61,618 bases of DNA, taken from assembly GCF_009720365.1 (NCBI RefSeq), contig NZ_ML769322.1, positions 1 to 61,618 of the forward strand. Reading direction: 5' to 3'. This DNA comes from Catellatospora paridis (GTDB taxonomy: Bacteria > Actinomycetota > Actinomycetes > Mycobacteriales > Micromonosporaceae). Shown here piece after piece: positions 1-8,437 of the stretch; the first letter of the stretch is position 1, and the number at the start of each line of letters is the position of its first letter. Made by a program: the position numbers and the translations under genes. The notes beneath the pieces are model-generated. The model saw only the letters and a program-made list of their open reading frames with translations, had not been told where the DNA came from and ran no database searches.

Positions 1-796
1 GCACGCCGGGGTCGCCCAGTGCGGGCCAGGTGCTGGTCACGCGGCCGGCGAGGTAGTCGGGCCAGCGGGTGTTCGCGCCGAGCGTGGCGCCCGACCCGTC
101 GCTGATCGAGTCACCGAGCACGACCACCGTGCCCAGGCCGGTCTTGGTGAGGACCTCGATGCCGGCCAGGTAGTAGAAGTGGTTGTAAGCGGCGGTCTGC
201 CCGGTGCCGTCGGCGGTCTCGGCCTTGTCGCCGGCGTAGATGTAGGAGGTCTGCCGGGCGGTCCAGTGCCAGGACGTGGCTCCGGTCGGGGTCGGCAGGT
301 AGAGCGTCACCGCGAGTTCCCCGATCGCGGACACCGGCAGGTCGATCGGGTCGGTCAGCAGCTCCGCACCCTTGTAGACGGTCGCGGACTCGCTGCCGTT
401 GAAGGTGATCTCCCGGATGCTGCCGGGCTGCAGGGTGGGCGAGCCGGGCGCGGCGGGCAGGCCGACGCTGGCGTGGCCGATGGTCAGCGGGCCGGTGCCG
501 TACGCGTTGGTGATCCGCAGGCGGACCTTCTCCCCGCCGAGGGAGACCCGGACGAGCTGGCGGATCGACTGGTCGGTGAAGCCGTTGAGCGAGCTGCCCG
601 TGTTGGCCAGGCTCGGTGCGGTGAGTGCGGTCCCCCAGGTCCCCACCCAGCGGCCGGGCAGACTGCCGGAGGCCGGGCCGGCCGCGGCGACCAGCGTGGT
701 CGCGAGCAGGCCGAGACCGGCGAGACCGGCGGCGACGCGCCGGCCGACCCGGCGCGACCCGGCACGCGATGTACCGCGCGTCGATTCTGTGATCAC
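1..796 (-). CDS. Secreted SGNH/GDSL hydrolase, 3' end outside window
   Basis: Predicted exported esterase/lipase of the SGNH (GDSL) superfamily. Only the first 265 residues are in the window. The GTG start at 796 has GGAGG eight bases upstream. An arginine-rich start (residues 11-20) followed by a hydrophobic run ending around residue 44 forms a signal peptide. The mature protein opens with WVGTWGTA and carries the GDSL block VVLGDSISDG, with the expected nucleophile Ser near residue 230. Block V with the catalytic Asp/His lies beyond the edge. A GTTAAGTTT motif sits about 75-90 bases upstream of the start. The substrate cannot be read from the sequence. Confidence 0.85.
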   Translation of the reverse strand, partial: MITESTRGTSRAGSRRVGRRVAAGLAGLGLLATTLVAAAGPASGSLPGRWVGTWGTALTAPSLANTGSSLNGFTDQSIRQLVRVSLGGEKVRLRITNAYGTGPLTIGHASVGLPAAPGSPTLQPGSIREITFNGSESATVYKGAELLTDPIDLPVSAIGELAVTLYLPTPTGATSWHWTARQTSYIYAGDKAETADGTGQTAAYNHFYYLAGIEVLTKTGLGTVVVLGDSISDGSGATLGANTRWPDYLAGRVTSTWPALGDPGV

Positions 797-867
797 TTGT
801 GGAACCTCCGTCGATTCCTGAGGGGGATGTGGCGGGCTGTCCCGCCGACGCGACCACGATGCCAATA

Positions 868-885
868 AATAGTTAAGTTTCTTAG
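868..885. promoter_or_regulatory. GTTAAGTTT-type regulatory motif upstream of GDSL gene
   Basis: AT-rich island AATAGTTAAGTTTCTTAG in otherwise GC-rich DNA, upstream of the minus-strand GDSL hydrolase. Nearly the same core is found before the chitinase (52815-52835) and between the glycosyltransferase and ABC genes (4804-4819). Likely an operator or part of the promoter; the regulator is unknown. Confidence 0.5.
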
Positions 886-954
886 GTACAAAGCTGTGAT
901 CAAGGCTGCCGGTTCGGATGATTTAAATGGCCCCATCTATCGATGGCATCTAGG

Positions 955-990
955 CGGCGGGCCGCCCGGGGGGCGCCGGGCGGCCCGCCG
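955..990 (-). terminator. Hairpin after glycosyltransferase gene
   Basis: Perfect 15-bp inverted repeat (955-969 with 976-990) and a 6-base loop directly after the stop codon of the minus-strand glycosyltransferase. There is no U-tract, as is usual for actinobacterial terminators. Confidence 0.7.
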
Positions 991-991
991 T

Positions 992-2227
992 CTATCCCTG
1001 AGGGGCCAGGGTTCGTACGCCTGCGACGCCGCGCTCGGCGGGCTCTCGCAGGCACGACTCGATGACGTCCACGGCCCGGGCCGCACCGCCCGCGGCCAGC
1101 ACCTCGGCCCGCATCGCGGCGACGCCCGCCGCGATGCGGGGGTCCGCGGCCACCCGGTGCACCGCCTCGCGCAGGCGGGCCGGGGTGAGCCCGTCCAGGT
1201 GCAGCGACGCGCCGATGCCGGTGTCGACGATGCGGGCGGCGTTGAGGTCCTGCTCCAGCGTGCGGGCCACGGCCACGTGCGGGACGCCGGCCTGCACGCC
1301 CTCCATCACCCCGCCCAGCCCGCCGTGGGAGACGAACACCCGCGCGTGCGCCAGCACCGCCAACTGCGGCACCACCGGCATCACCTGCACGTTCGGCGGC
1401 GGCGTGCCCAGCGAGCGCGGGTCGAGGCGGCGGCCCACGGCCAGCACCACGTGCCACGGTGTGCCCGCGAACGCCTCGAACACCAGGCGGTAGAAGTCGG
1501 GCCAGTGGTTGTTGAGCGTGCCCAGCGACACCAGCGCCACCGGCGCGCCGTCGGCAGGCGGCGACCAGGGCACATCACCGGCGCGCGGGGTCGTGCACGG
1601 CCCGACGAAGGAGAACTCCTCCCCGAAGGCCGCGCCCGCGTACTGGAACGCCCGCGGCAGGAAGGCCAGGTGGCGCACCACCCGTGGCGCGAGGAAGTCC
1701 TCCGCGGGCAGTTCGGTCAGCCCGCGACCGGCCAGGAACCGCTCCAGGCGCAGCGTGTATTCGGCCAGCGTCGGGTGTCCGAAGTCGACCGGGACGGCCT
1801 CGTTCAGCGACCACGGTCCCGCTGAGACGATCATCGGCCAGAGCTGGATCGCGGGGATGCCGTGGGTGTGCGCGAACACGTGCCCGGCGAACGCCATCCG
1901 GTCGAACAGCACCAGGTCCGGCGGGTCGGCCAGCAGGGCCGGCTCCAGCTGCGGCAGGGTGTGCTCGGTCTCGGCGAGGAAATTGAGCAGGCTGCGTCCG
2001 ATGTGCTCGGCGCGGGCCGGGGTGCGCGCCTGCGGGTCGGTGTCGCCCGGCCGGGTCGAGGTGTACGGGATCGCCCGCGCGCCCGCCGCGGCCACGTACG
2101 CGGCCCGGTCGGCGGTGGCGGCGTAGCTGACCCGGTGCCCGCGCCGCACCAGCTCGGCGACCACGCCCAGGGTCGGGAACAGGTGCCCGAGCGCCGGGAT
2201 GTTGAAGAACGCGACGTGGCTACCCAT
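992..2227 (-). CDS. MGT-type macrolide-like UDP-glycosyltransferase (GT1)
   Basis: Cytosolic GT-B fold glycosyltransferase of the macrolide glycosyltransferase (GT1) family, 411 residues, a normal length. The N-terminal acceptor domain has the ALGHLFP segment with the presumed catalytic His15. The C-terminal donor domain has SLGT (234-237) and the nucleotide-sugar signature SHGGLGGVMEG (300-310) with EQDLNA (325-330). The family transfers a hexose from UDP or TDP sugars to natural products, or inactivates macrolides. Its start overlaps the upstream condensation-domain gene by 8 bases, so the two are translationally coupled. This suggests that the acylated product is glycosylated or that the pair confers self-protection. 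The acceptor is unknown. Confidence 0.85.
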   Translation of the reverse strand: MGSHVAFFNIPALGHLFPTLGVVAELVRRGHRVSYAATADRAAYVAAAGARAIPYTSTRPGDTDPQARTPARAEHIGRSLLNFLAETEHTLPQLEPALLADPPDLVLFDRMAFAGHVFAHTHGIPAIQLWPMIVSAGPWSLNEAVPVDFGHPTLAEYTLRLERFLAGRGLTELPAEDFLAPRVVRHLAFLPRAFQYAGAAFGEEFSFVGPCTTPRAGDVPWSPPADGAPVALVSLGTLNNHWPDFYRLVFEAFAGTPWHVVLAVGRRLDPRSLGTPPPNVQVMPVVPQLAVLAHARVFVSHGGLGGVMEGVQAGVPHVAVARTLEQDLNAARIVDTGIGASLHLDGLTPARLREAVHRVAADPRIAAGVAAMRAEVLAAGGAARAVDVIESCLREPAERGVAGVRTLAPQG

Positions 2228-3533
2228 GCCGGACCTCCACCGCGAACACCGGCGGCGTCGCGCCCTCGGCCAGGTCCCGCAGCACCGCGACGATCTCGTC
2301 GGCCAGCGCGGCCGCGGTGTCGGCGCTGAACAGGCCCGTGTCGTAACGCAGCGTCAGCTCCAGTCCGGCGGGCTCGCGCCAGGCATCCACCCCGAGGTCG
2401 TGCAGGATCTGCGGGGCGGCCTGGGCGAACGGCCGCCAGTGCGGATCGGCCGGCCCACCGGCGGTGTGCGTGTGCAGCGCCGCCGTCACCTGGAAGACCG
2501 GAGTGCGGGAGCGGTCGGCGTCCGGGTCGACCGCGGCGACGACCTGCCCGAACGGCACCGCCTGCCGGGCCAGCCCGTCGATGGTCGCGGCACGCACCCG
2601 GCCCAGCAGCTCGCCGAGATCCGGCTCGCCGGACAGGTCGACCCGCAGCGCGATCGTGTTGGCGAACAGGCCCACCGTGCGTTCGGTCTCCTCCAGCAGG
2701 CGGCCGGACACCGGCATGCCCACGCACAGGTCGGTCTGCCCGGAGCGCCGCGCGAGCACCACCAGCAGTGCCGTGGCCAGCACCATGTACGGCGTGGCCC
2801 GCCGCTGCCGGGCGAAGCGGTCCAGCGCGTCCGCGTCCGGCGCGGCGACGCGCACGTCGACCTGGCCGCCCCGCAGCGTCTTGGCCGGTGGCCGGGGCAG
2901 GTCGGTGGGCAGCTCCAGCGGCGGCACGCCGCGCAGGCGCTCGGTCCACCAGGCCAGATCCTCGTCTCCGGTGGTGTCGGCGCACTGCCAGGCGGCGAAG
3001 TCGGCATAGCCGATGAACGGCTCGGGCAGCGGCTCGCCCCGGTAGAGCGCCACGGCCTCGCGTTGCAGGATCATCGCCGACTCGCCGTCGGCCAGGATGT
3101 GGTGCACCGCCAGGCACCAGACGTGGTCGGCCGGGCCGAGGCGGATCAGCCGGGAGCGCACCAGTGTGCCGCCGGCCAGGTCGAGCAGCGCCCTGGCCAG
3201 TTCCGCGACCAGTTCCCGTGCCCGCGCGGGCGGGTCAGCCTCGCCGGACACGTCGAGCAGCTCCGTCACCAGGCCGCCGGGTGGTGCGATCACCTGCCGC
3301 GGCCCGTCGGAACCGACGGCGAACGTGGTGCGCAGGACGTCGTGCCGGTCGGCGAGCGCGTCGACGGCCGCCGTGAACGCGGGCACGTCCAGCGGCGCGG
3401 TGATGCGGTCGGCGATCACCACGATCGGCGACGCGTCGCCCTCGTACGCGGTGCACAGGTGCCACCACCGCTGCTGCAGCAGGGACAGCGGCGCGGTGCC
3501 GGACGGTGTGGCGCGACGCGGGATGACCTGCAC
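2220..3533 (-). CDS. Stand-alone condensation-domain acyltransferase (NRPS C / PapA-like)
   Basis: Single condensation domain of 437 residues with no adenylation or carrier domain. RHDVLRT (63-69) matches core motif C2, HHILADG (144-150) is the catalytic HHxxxDG motif with both His and Asp present, and GMPVSGRL resembles C5. Free-standing members of this family join acyl or peptidyl groups from CoA or carrier proteins to amines or alcohols. The GTG start at 3533 is preceded by GAGGAGG. The gene lies just downstream of an AT-rich regulatory island (3674-3701) and overlaps the glycosyltransferase gene. With two glycosyltransferases and two exporters nearby, formation of an acylated glycoside is a plausible inference. 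Confidence 0.85.
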   Translation of the reverse strand: MQVIPRRATPSGTAPLSLLQQRWWHLCTAYEGDASPIVVIADRITAPLDVPAFTAAVDALADRHDVLRTTFAVGSDGPRQVIAPPGGLVTELLDVSGEADPPARARELVAELARALLDLAGGTLVRSRLIRLGPADHVWCLAVHHILADGESAMILQREAVALYRGEPLPEPFIGYADFAAWQCADTTGDEDLAWWTERLRGVPPLELPTDLPRPPAKTLRGGQVDVRVAAPDADALDRFARQRRATPYMVLATALLVVLARRSGQTDLCVGMPVSGRLLEETERTVGLFANTIALRVDLSGEPDLGELLGRVRAATIDGLARQAVPFGQVVAAVDPDADRSRTPVFQVTAALHTHTAGGPADPHWRPFAQAAPQILHDLGVDAWREPAGLELTLRYDTGLFSADTAAALADEIVAVLRDLAEGATPPVFAVEVRHG

Positions 3534-3673
3534 TCAGCCCACCTCCTCGCCGCCGCGCGGTGCTTGGTGATCCATCGACGCCTGCCTGTCTGCCGTGAAA
3601 CCGGGTGACGCGGCGCGCCGGGGTGGGCGCACGGGACGGCCCAGCACCGGAGGTCATCCACACATGGGCATAT

Positions 3674-3701
3674 AACTGATAGCACAGTTAACACTTACTG
3701 T
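3674..3701. promoter_or_regulatory. Overlapping inverted repeats before condensation-domain gene
   Basis: AT-rich segment with two overlapping inverted repeats: AACTG-N6-CAGTT (3674-3689) and ACAGT-N8-ACTGT (3684-3701). It overlaps the stop codon of the upstream glycosyltransferase and lies 140-165 bases before the condensation-domain start. Candidate operator for a separate promoter of the condensation/MGT pair. Confidence 0.45.
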
Positions 3702-4795
3702 AAATATTCCTTCCAGAACTGATCTCCGGCCTGACCAGCGTGTACGCATCCGTCCGATATGGCATGCCGCAGCAGCGGGGCGACGAGCGCGGGCAGCCCG
3801 GCGAGCCGATGACCGGGCACGAAACGGCGCAGCGCGCCCGGCGCGACGGTGCGCAGCGCGGCCGCCCCGCGCACCGTCCGCAGGGCACGGTCCACTGCCG
3901 CGACGTCACCCGTCACCGCGTACGCCGCCACGCCGTAGCAGAACGCGGCCAGCCACAGCTGCAGCAGCAGCGAGTCCGCGACCACCCGGCGCATCCGCCC
4001 CGTCGGATCGCACGCCCCGACCGCCGCGGCATACCGCGCGAGCAGGTCGGGCAGGGTCAAACCGGACGGGGCGAGGAAGACGTCGGCGAGCACCGCCCGC
4101 CACCCGTCGCCGTCGGGCACCTGGCACACCACCACCCCGTCGAACAGCAGCAGATGCGGCACCACCGGCGGGACCAGCACCCGGGCCCAGTCGCCGGGCG
4201 GGGCGCCGAACAGCGCGGCGCGGCGCGGGCCCTGCAGCACGTCGTTGCCGACCAGTGATTCGCCCTGCTCGTGCTCAGCCAGGTTCGGGCAGCTGACCAG
4301 CGGCGTCATCCCGTGCGCGCGGGCGAAGCGCAGCAGCAGCACGTCGTCGGGCTCGCCGGGCTCGGCCGGGAACTCGGCGAGGGCGTGCGCGACCGCGGTC
4401 GGCAGGACCACGGCGGTCGTCGGCACGTACGGGTCGAGCAGCGGCACCCAGCCCGCGCCCGCCAGCGCCGCCAGCCGCACCGCCGGCGAGGTGCGTGAAC
4501 CCCACTCGGTGAACAGGCACAGGATGCGGTCCGGCTGCGCCGCCACCGCCGCCCGCACCAGCCGGGCGAACCCGGGCGCGAGCCGCATGTCGTCCTGCAC
4601 CAGCAGCCGGTGCGTGCGCCCGGGATCGGCGGTCCGCCAGGCCAGCCGCGCGGTGCGCAGCGCGCTGCGCGGCCCGTCGGGCTCCGGATCCTCGACCACC
4701 TCGAAGTCCAGCCCCGGCTGGCTCGCCGCCAGGGCTTCGGCCTCCGGGCGGCGGCGCGGATGCGCGGTCACCGCGGCGGAAATCGACGCGTGCAT
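3695..4795 (-). CDS. Glycosyltransferase-like protein with QDD motif
   Basis: Cytosolic protein of 366 residues. The N-terminal half resembles GT-A glycosyltransferases that handle a nucleotide sugar: RTHRLLVQDDMRLAPGF (60-76) looks like a beta-strand ending in a DxD-type metal motif. A hydrophobic segment lies in the C-terminal half. I cannot place it in a named family with confidence. The start ATG at 4795 is exactly six bases after a TAAGAT -10 element, so the transcript is probably leaderless. The gene is divergent from the ABC exporter pair and upstream of the condensation/MGT pair in the same orientation, which places it in the same biosynthetic locus. Confidence 0.6.
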   Translation of the reverse strand: MHASISAAVTAHPRRRPEAEALAASQPGLDFEVVEDPEPDGPRSALRTARLAWRTADPGRTHRLLVQDDMRLAPGFARLVRAAVAAQPDRILCLFTEWGSRTSPAVRLAALAGAGWVPLLDPYVPTTAVVLPTAVAHALAEFPAEPGEPDDVLLLRFARAHGMTPLVSCPNLAEHEQGESLVGNDVLQGPRRAALFGAPPGDWARVLVPPVVPHLLLFDGVVVCQVPDGDGWRAVLADVFLAPSGLTLPDLLARYAAAVGACDPTGRMRRVVADSLLLQLWLAAFCYGVAAYAVTGDVAAVDRALRTVRGAAALRTVAPGALRRFVPGHRLAGLPALVAPLLRHAISDGCVHAGQAGDQFWKEYLQ

Positions 4796-4801
4796 TTAAG
4801 T

Positions 4802-4819
4802 ATCTTAACTGTTAAGTTT
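4802..4819. promoter_or_regulatory. Divergent promoter with palindromic operator
   Basis: TAAGAT (minus strand, 4802-4807) is the likely -10 element of the glycosyltransferase. It is overlapped by the perfect palindrome CTTAAC-T-GTTAAG (4804-4816), which runs into GTTAAGTTT (4811-4819). The site sits between divergent genes and is placed to control both directions. Confidence 0.55.
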
Positions 4820-4852
4820 GTTGATGTTACCGGCTGTCGAGAGGACGTCACG

Positions 4853-6652
4853 ATGAGGCCCCGACTGCGCCGGTGGCTGGACCTCGCCGGCCTGCTCCGG
4901 CACACGGGCGGCCTGCCCGTGGCGATCGCCCTGCTCGTCAGTGCCGCGTTCGGGCTGGCCCCGATCGTGTTCATGGTCAGCATGGCGCTGCTGCTGGCCC
5001 GGGTGCCCGCGGTCGCCCGCGGCGAGGCCGCGCTCGGCACCGCCGTCGCGCTCAGCCTGGCCGCGCTCGTCGCGCAGCAGCTGCTCGGTCCGATGCAGAC
5101 CGCGCTGACCGAGCTGGTCTCGCGCCGCGTCGACGGGCACTGCGTGCAGCGGGCGCTGCGGGCGGCGTACACCGACGCGCCGGTGGCGACCCTGGAACGG
5201 CCCGGCACGCTCGACCTGCTCGCCGACGTGCGCACCGCGATCGACCGGGCCAGCCCGTCGCCCGGCGACGCCGCCGCGGCGCTGCCCGCGCTGCTGGCCC
5301 GCTACACCGGGCTCACCGGGGCGGTCGTGCTCATCGCGGTCGTGCTGTCCCCGCTCGCCGGCCTCGTCGTCGCGGCGACCGCGCTGGTCATCCGGTTCGG
5401 GCAGCGCGGCTCGCTCGGCCGCTTCGCGGCGGCCTGGGACGCGCTCTCGCCCCAGCGGCGGCGGCTCGCGTACACCCGCACCCTGACCACCGGCACCGCC
5501 GCGGCCAAGGAGATCCGGGTGCTCGGCCTGCTCGGCTTCCTCACCTCGCGCCTGGACACCGAGCACCGCGGCTACCTCGATCCGATCTGGAGTATGCGGC
5601 GACGGCTGCTGCTGCGCCCGTTTCTCGGCTTCGCCCTGGCCGGGCTCGTCGGCGCGACCCTGGCGCTGGCCACGGTCGCCCAGGCCACCGCGAGCGGCGA
5701 GCTGGACCTGCTCGGGTACGCGGTGGCCGTGCAGGCGGTGCTGGTGCCGATCCGGTTCGGCGTCTACTTTCCCGAGGCCGACGTGCAGACCCAGTTCGGC
5801 GGGCGCGCCCTGGCCGCCCTGACCGGCTTCGAGCACGCGGCACGCGGCGAGCCCCTGCCCGGCACCGAGCCCGCGCCCGCCCCGCAGCACGAGATCCGGT
5901 TCCACCAGGTCGGCTTCGCGTACGCGGGCGGGCGGCGCGTGTTCACCGACCTCGACCTGAGCATCCCCGCCGGGCGCTGCACCGCGATCGTCGGGCTCAA
6001 CGGGGCCGGCAAGACCACCCTGGTCAAGCTGCTCACCCGCTGCTACGACCCCGACCGCGGCGCGGTCACCGTCGACGGCCTCGACCTGCGCGGACTCGAC
6101 CCCGCCTCCTGGCAGCGCCGACTGGCGGTCATCTTCCAGGACTTCAACCGCTACGAGCTGAGCGCGGGCGACAACATCGGCCTCGGCGTCGGCGTGCCCG
6201 CCGACTGGCATGCCGCCGCGGCCCGCGCCGGAGCCCAGGACCTGCTCGACGGCCTGCCCGCGGGCCTGGACACGCCGGTGCATGCCCGCTACACCGGCGG
6301 CCAGGACCTGTCCGGCGGCCAGTGGCAGCGCATCGCCCTGGCCCGCGCCCTGCACGCCGTCGACCGCGGCGCGCGCCTGCTGGTGCTCGACGAGCCCACC
6401 GCCGCCCTCGACGTGCGCGCCGAGGTCGAGTTCTTCGACCGCTTCCTCACCCAGACCGAGGGCCTGACCAGCGTCATCATCTCGCACCGCTTCTCCACGG
6501 TGCGCCGCGCCGACCAGATCCTGGTGCTGTCCGACGGCCATGTGGTCGAGCGCGGCGACCACGACGCGCTGATCGCCGCGGGCGGCCACTACGCCGAGAT
6601 GTTCGCGTTGCAGGCCAGCCGGTTCCGCGACGACGTGGCGGCCGTCGCATGA
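4853..6652 (+). CDS. ABC exporter half-transporter 1 (TMD-NBD)
   Basis: Integral-membrane ABC exporter subunit of 599 residues: about six hydrophobic segments in residues 20-330, then an ATPase domain. Walker A is GLNGAGKTT (about 380), signature LSGGQWQ, Walker B LLVLDEPTAALD, and H-loop SHRFST. All catalytic residues are present. The ATG at 4853 has AGAGGA about eight bases upstream. Its ATGA overlap with the next exporter gene implies one operon and probably a heterodimer. Linkage to the glycosyltransferase and condensation genes suggests it exports their product. The proteins resemble peptide/lantibiotic-type exporters in general layout, but no precursor peptide was found. Confidence 0.85.
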   Translation: MRPRLRRWLDLAGLLRHTGGLPVAIALLVSAAFGLAPIVFMVSMALLLARVPAVARGEAALGTAVALSLAALVAQQLLGPMQTALTELVSRRVDGHCVQRALRAAYTDAPVATLERPGTLDLLADVRTAIDRASPSPGDAAAALPALLARYTGLTGAVVLIAVVLSPLAGLVVAATALVIRFGQRGSLGRFAAAWDALSPQRRRLAYTRTLTTGTAAAKEIRVLGLLGFLTSRLDTEHRGYLDPIWSMRRRLLLRPFLGFALAGLVGATLALATVAQATASGELDLLGYAVAVQAVLVPIRFGVYFPEADVQTQFGGRALAALTGFEHAARGEPLPGTEPAPAPQHEIRFHQVGFAYAGGRRVFTDLDLSIPAGRCTAIVGLNGAGKTTLVKLLTRCYDPDRGAVTVDGLDLRGLDPASWQRRLAVIFQDFNRYELSAGDNIGLGVGVPADWHAAAARAGAQDLLDGLPAGLDTPVHARYTGGQDLSGGQWQRIALARALHAVDRGARLLVLDEPTAALDVRAEVEFFDRFLTQTEGLTSVIISHRFSTVRRADQILVLSDGHVVERGDHDALIAAGGHYAEMFALQASRFRDDVAAVA

Positions 6653-8424
6653 GGACGCTGCGCACCGCGCTCGCCTTCGTGTTCGGCCTGGCCTGGGCCG
6701 CCGACCGGAGCAAACTCACCATCGGCGTCGGCCTGATCACCGGCGGCTACCTGGCCACCCCGTTCATCGGGTTCCTGCTGCGCGACTTCACCGACGCCGC
6801 GCTCGCCGGGGCGACCGGCCCCGCCACCGCGCTGGCCGTCGGCGTCGCGGCACTGCTGGTCGTGGAGCTGATGCTCGGGCACTTCGCGCACCTGTACTAC
6901 TTCGAGGTCGGCGAGCAGGCCGGCACCGTGCTCGACCGGCGGCTGCTGGCCCTGGCCAACGGGCAGCCGACCCTGGCCCACCTGGACGACCCCGGCTTCG
7001 CCGACACGCTCGCGCTGGCCGCCCAGGACGCCGCACAGACCCGGCAGTCCCTGGAAGGCCTGCTGCACCTGGGCGGGCTCCTGCTGCGGGCCGCGGTGAC
7101 CACGGTCATCCTGGCCACCGTCGACCCGTGGCTGGCCCTGCTGCCGCTGGCCGCGGTGCCACCGGTGCTGGTCGCCCGCCGGGCCGCGAAGCTGAACGAG
7201 AGCGCCCGCGAACGCACCGCCGAAGCCGGGCGGCTGTCGAGCCACCTGCTGTCCCTGGCCGCCGACGCCGACGCGGTCAAGGAGATCCGGCTCTGCGGGG
7301 CGGACGAGTTCCTGCTGGCCCGGCAAGCCGCCTCCTGGGCGCACGCGACCGACGTGCGCTGGGCTGCGCAATGGCGTGCCGCGCTGCTGCGCGGGTGCGG
7401 GCAGCTGCTGTTCGCGTTCGCGTACGGCGGGGCGATCCTGCTGGTGCTCGGCCGAGCCGTGGACGGCACCGCGACCGTCGGCGAGGTCATCCTGGTGGTG
7501 ACGCTCGCCGTGCAGATCAGCGTGCAGGTGGCCGGTGCGATCGGGTATCACGCGACGGTCGCCGCCGCCGCCCGCACCGCGGGCCGCTTCGCCGAGCTGG
7601 CCGCCGCCGCACCCGAGCCGGATCCGGCCACCTCACCCGCCCCTCGGCGGCTGCGGCACGGCATCGGCCTGCACGGCGTCACCTTCGCCTATCCCGGCGC
7701 CGCCGAGCCGACGCTGCGCGACGTCGACCTGACCCTGCCCGCCGGGGCCACCGTCGCGCTGGTCGGCGAGAACGGCGCGGGCAAGAGCACCCTGGTCAAA
7801 CTGCTCTGCGGCCTGTACGCCCCGACCAGCGGCACGCTCACCGTGGACGGCGTGGACCTGCGCCGGTTCCCGGCCGAGTCCTGGCACCGCCGGATCGCCA
7901 TGCTGTTCCAGGACTTCGCCCGGCTGCACTGGACCGTCCGCGACAACGTCGGCGTCGGCGAGCTGACCCACCACGACGACGACGCGGCGCTGCAGGCCGC
8001 GATCCACCGCGCCCGCGCCGGACGCGCGGTCGACCAGGCCGGCGGCCTGGACGGGATGCTCGGCCGGGGATATGCCGACGGCACCGAACTGTCCGGCGGC
8101 CAGTGGCAGTCCCTCGGCCTCGCCCGGTCGTTGCTGCGGCCCCGCCCACTGCTGCTGGCCCTGGACGAGCCCGCCGCCGCGCTCGATGCCCACGCCGAGA
8201 ACGCGCTGTTCACCCGGTTCGCGACGGCGGCCCGCCGCGCCGCGCGGGGCACCGGGGCGATCACCCTGTTCGTCTCGCACCGCTTCTCCACCGTGCGCGC
8301 CGCCGACCTGATCGTGGTGCTGCACGACGGCACCGTCGCCGAGCTGGGCAGCCACGACGAGCTGATGGCCCGCGGCGGCCTCTACCACGACCTGTTCACC
8401 CTTCAGGCCAAGGCGTACGCCTGA
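6649..8424 (+). CDS. ABC exporter half-transporter 2 (TMD-NBD)
   Basis: Second fused membrane/ATPase subunit, 591 residues, starting inside the previous stop (ATGA). Hydrophobic segments occupy roughly the first 310 residues. The ATPase domain has Walker A GENGAGKST, signature LSGGQWQ, Walker B LLALDEPAAALD and SHRFST. It shares the GGQWQ signature with its neighbour, consistent with duplication and heterodimer formation. Expected role: ATP-driven export across the cytoplasmic membrane of the locus product. The gene ends 13 bases before the stop of a convergent gene. Confidence 0.85.
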   Translation: MRTLRTALAFVFGLAWAADRSKLTIGVGLITGGYLATPFIGFLLRDFTDAALAGATGPATALAVGVAALLVVELMLGHFAHLYYFEVGEQAGTVLDRRLLALANGQPTLAHLDDPGFADTLALAAQDAAQTRQSLEGLLHLGGLLLRAAVTTVILATVDPWLALLPLAAVPPVLVARRAAKLNESARERTAEAGRLSSHLLSLAADADAVKEIRLCGADEFLLARQAASWAHATDVRWAAQWRAALLRGCGQLLFAFAYGGAILLVLGRAVDGTATVGEVILVVTLAVQISVQVAGAIGYHATVAAAARTAGRFAELAAAAPEPDPATSPAPRRLRHGIGLHGVTFAYPGAAEPTLRDVDLTLPAGATVALVGENGAGKSTLVKLLCGLYAPTSGTLTVDGVDLRRFPAESWHRRIAMLFQDFARLHWTVRDNVGVGELTHHDDDAALQAAIHRARAGRAVDQAGGLDGMLGRGYADGTELSGGQWQSLGLARSLLRPRPLLLALDEPAAALDAHAENALFTRFATAARRAARGTGAITLFVSHRFSTVRAADLIVVLHDGTVAELGSHDELMARGGLYHDLFTLQAKAYA

Positions 8425-8437
8425 CCGGCGGCCGAGC

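Noticed and set aside
179..868. Long plus-strand reading frames opposite the GDSL hydrolase
   Set aside because: Arg/Gly/Pro-rich translations typical of high-GC antisense shadows; the minus-strand frame has a signal peptide, a GDSL motif and a Shine-Dalgarno sequence.
3534..3694. Possible RiPP precursor gene between the GT and condensation-domain genes
   Set aside because: Short frames there (e.g. a 13-codon ORF at the condensation gene's ribosome-binding site) lack a leader/core pattern, and others continue into the condensation gene out of frame.
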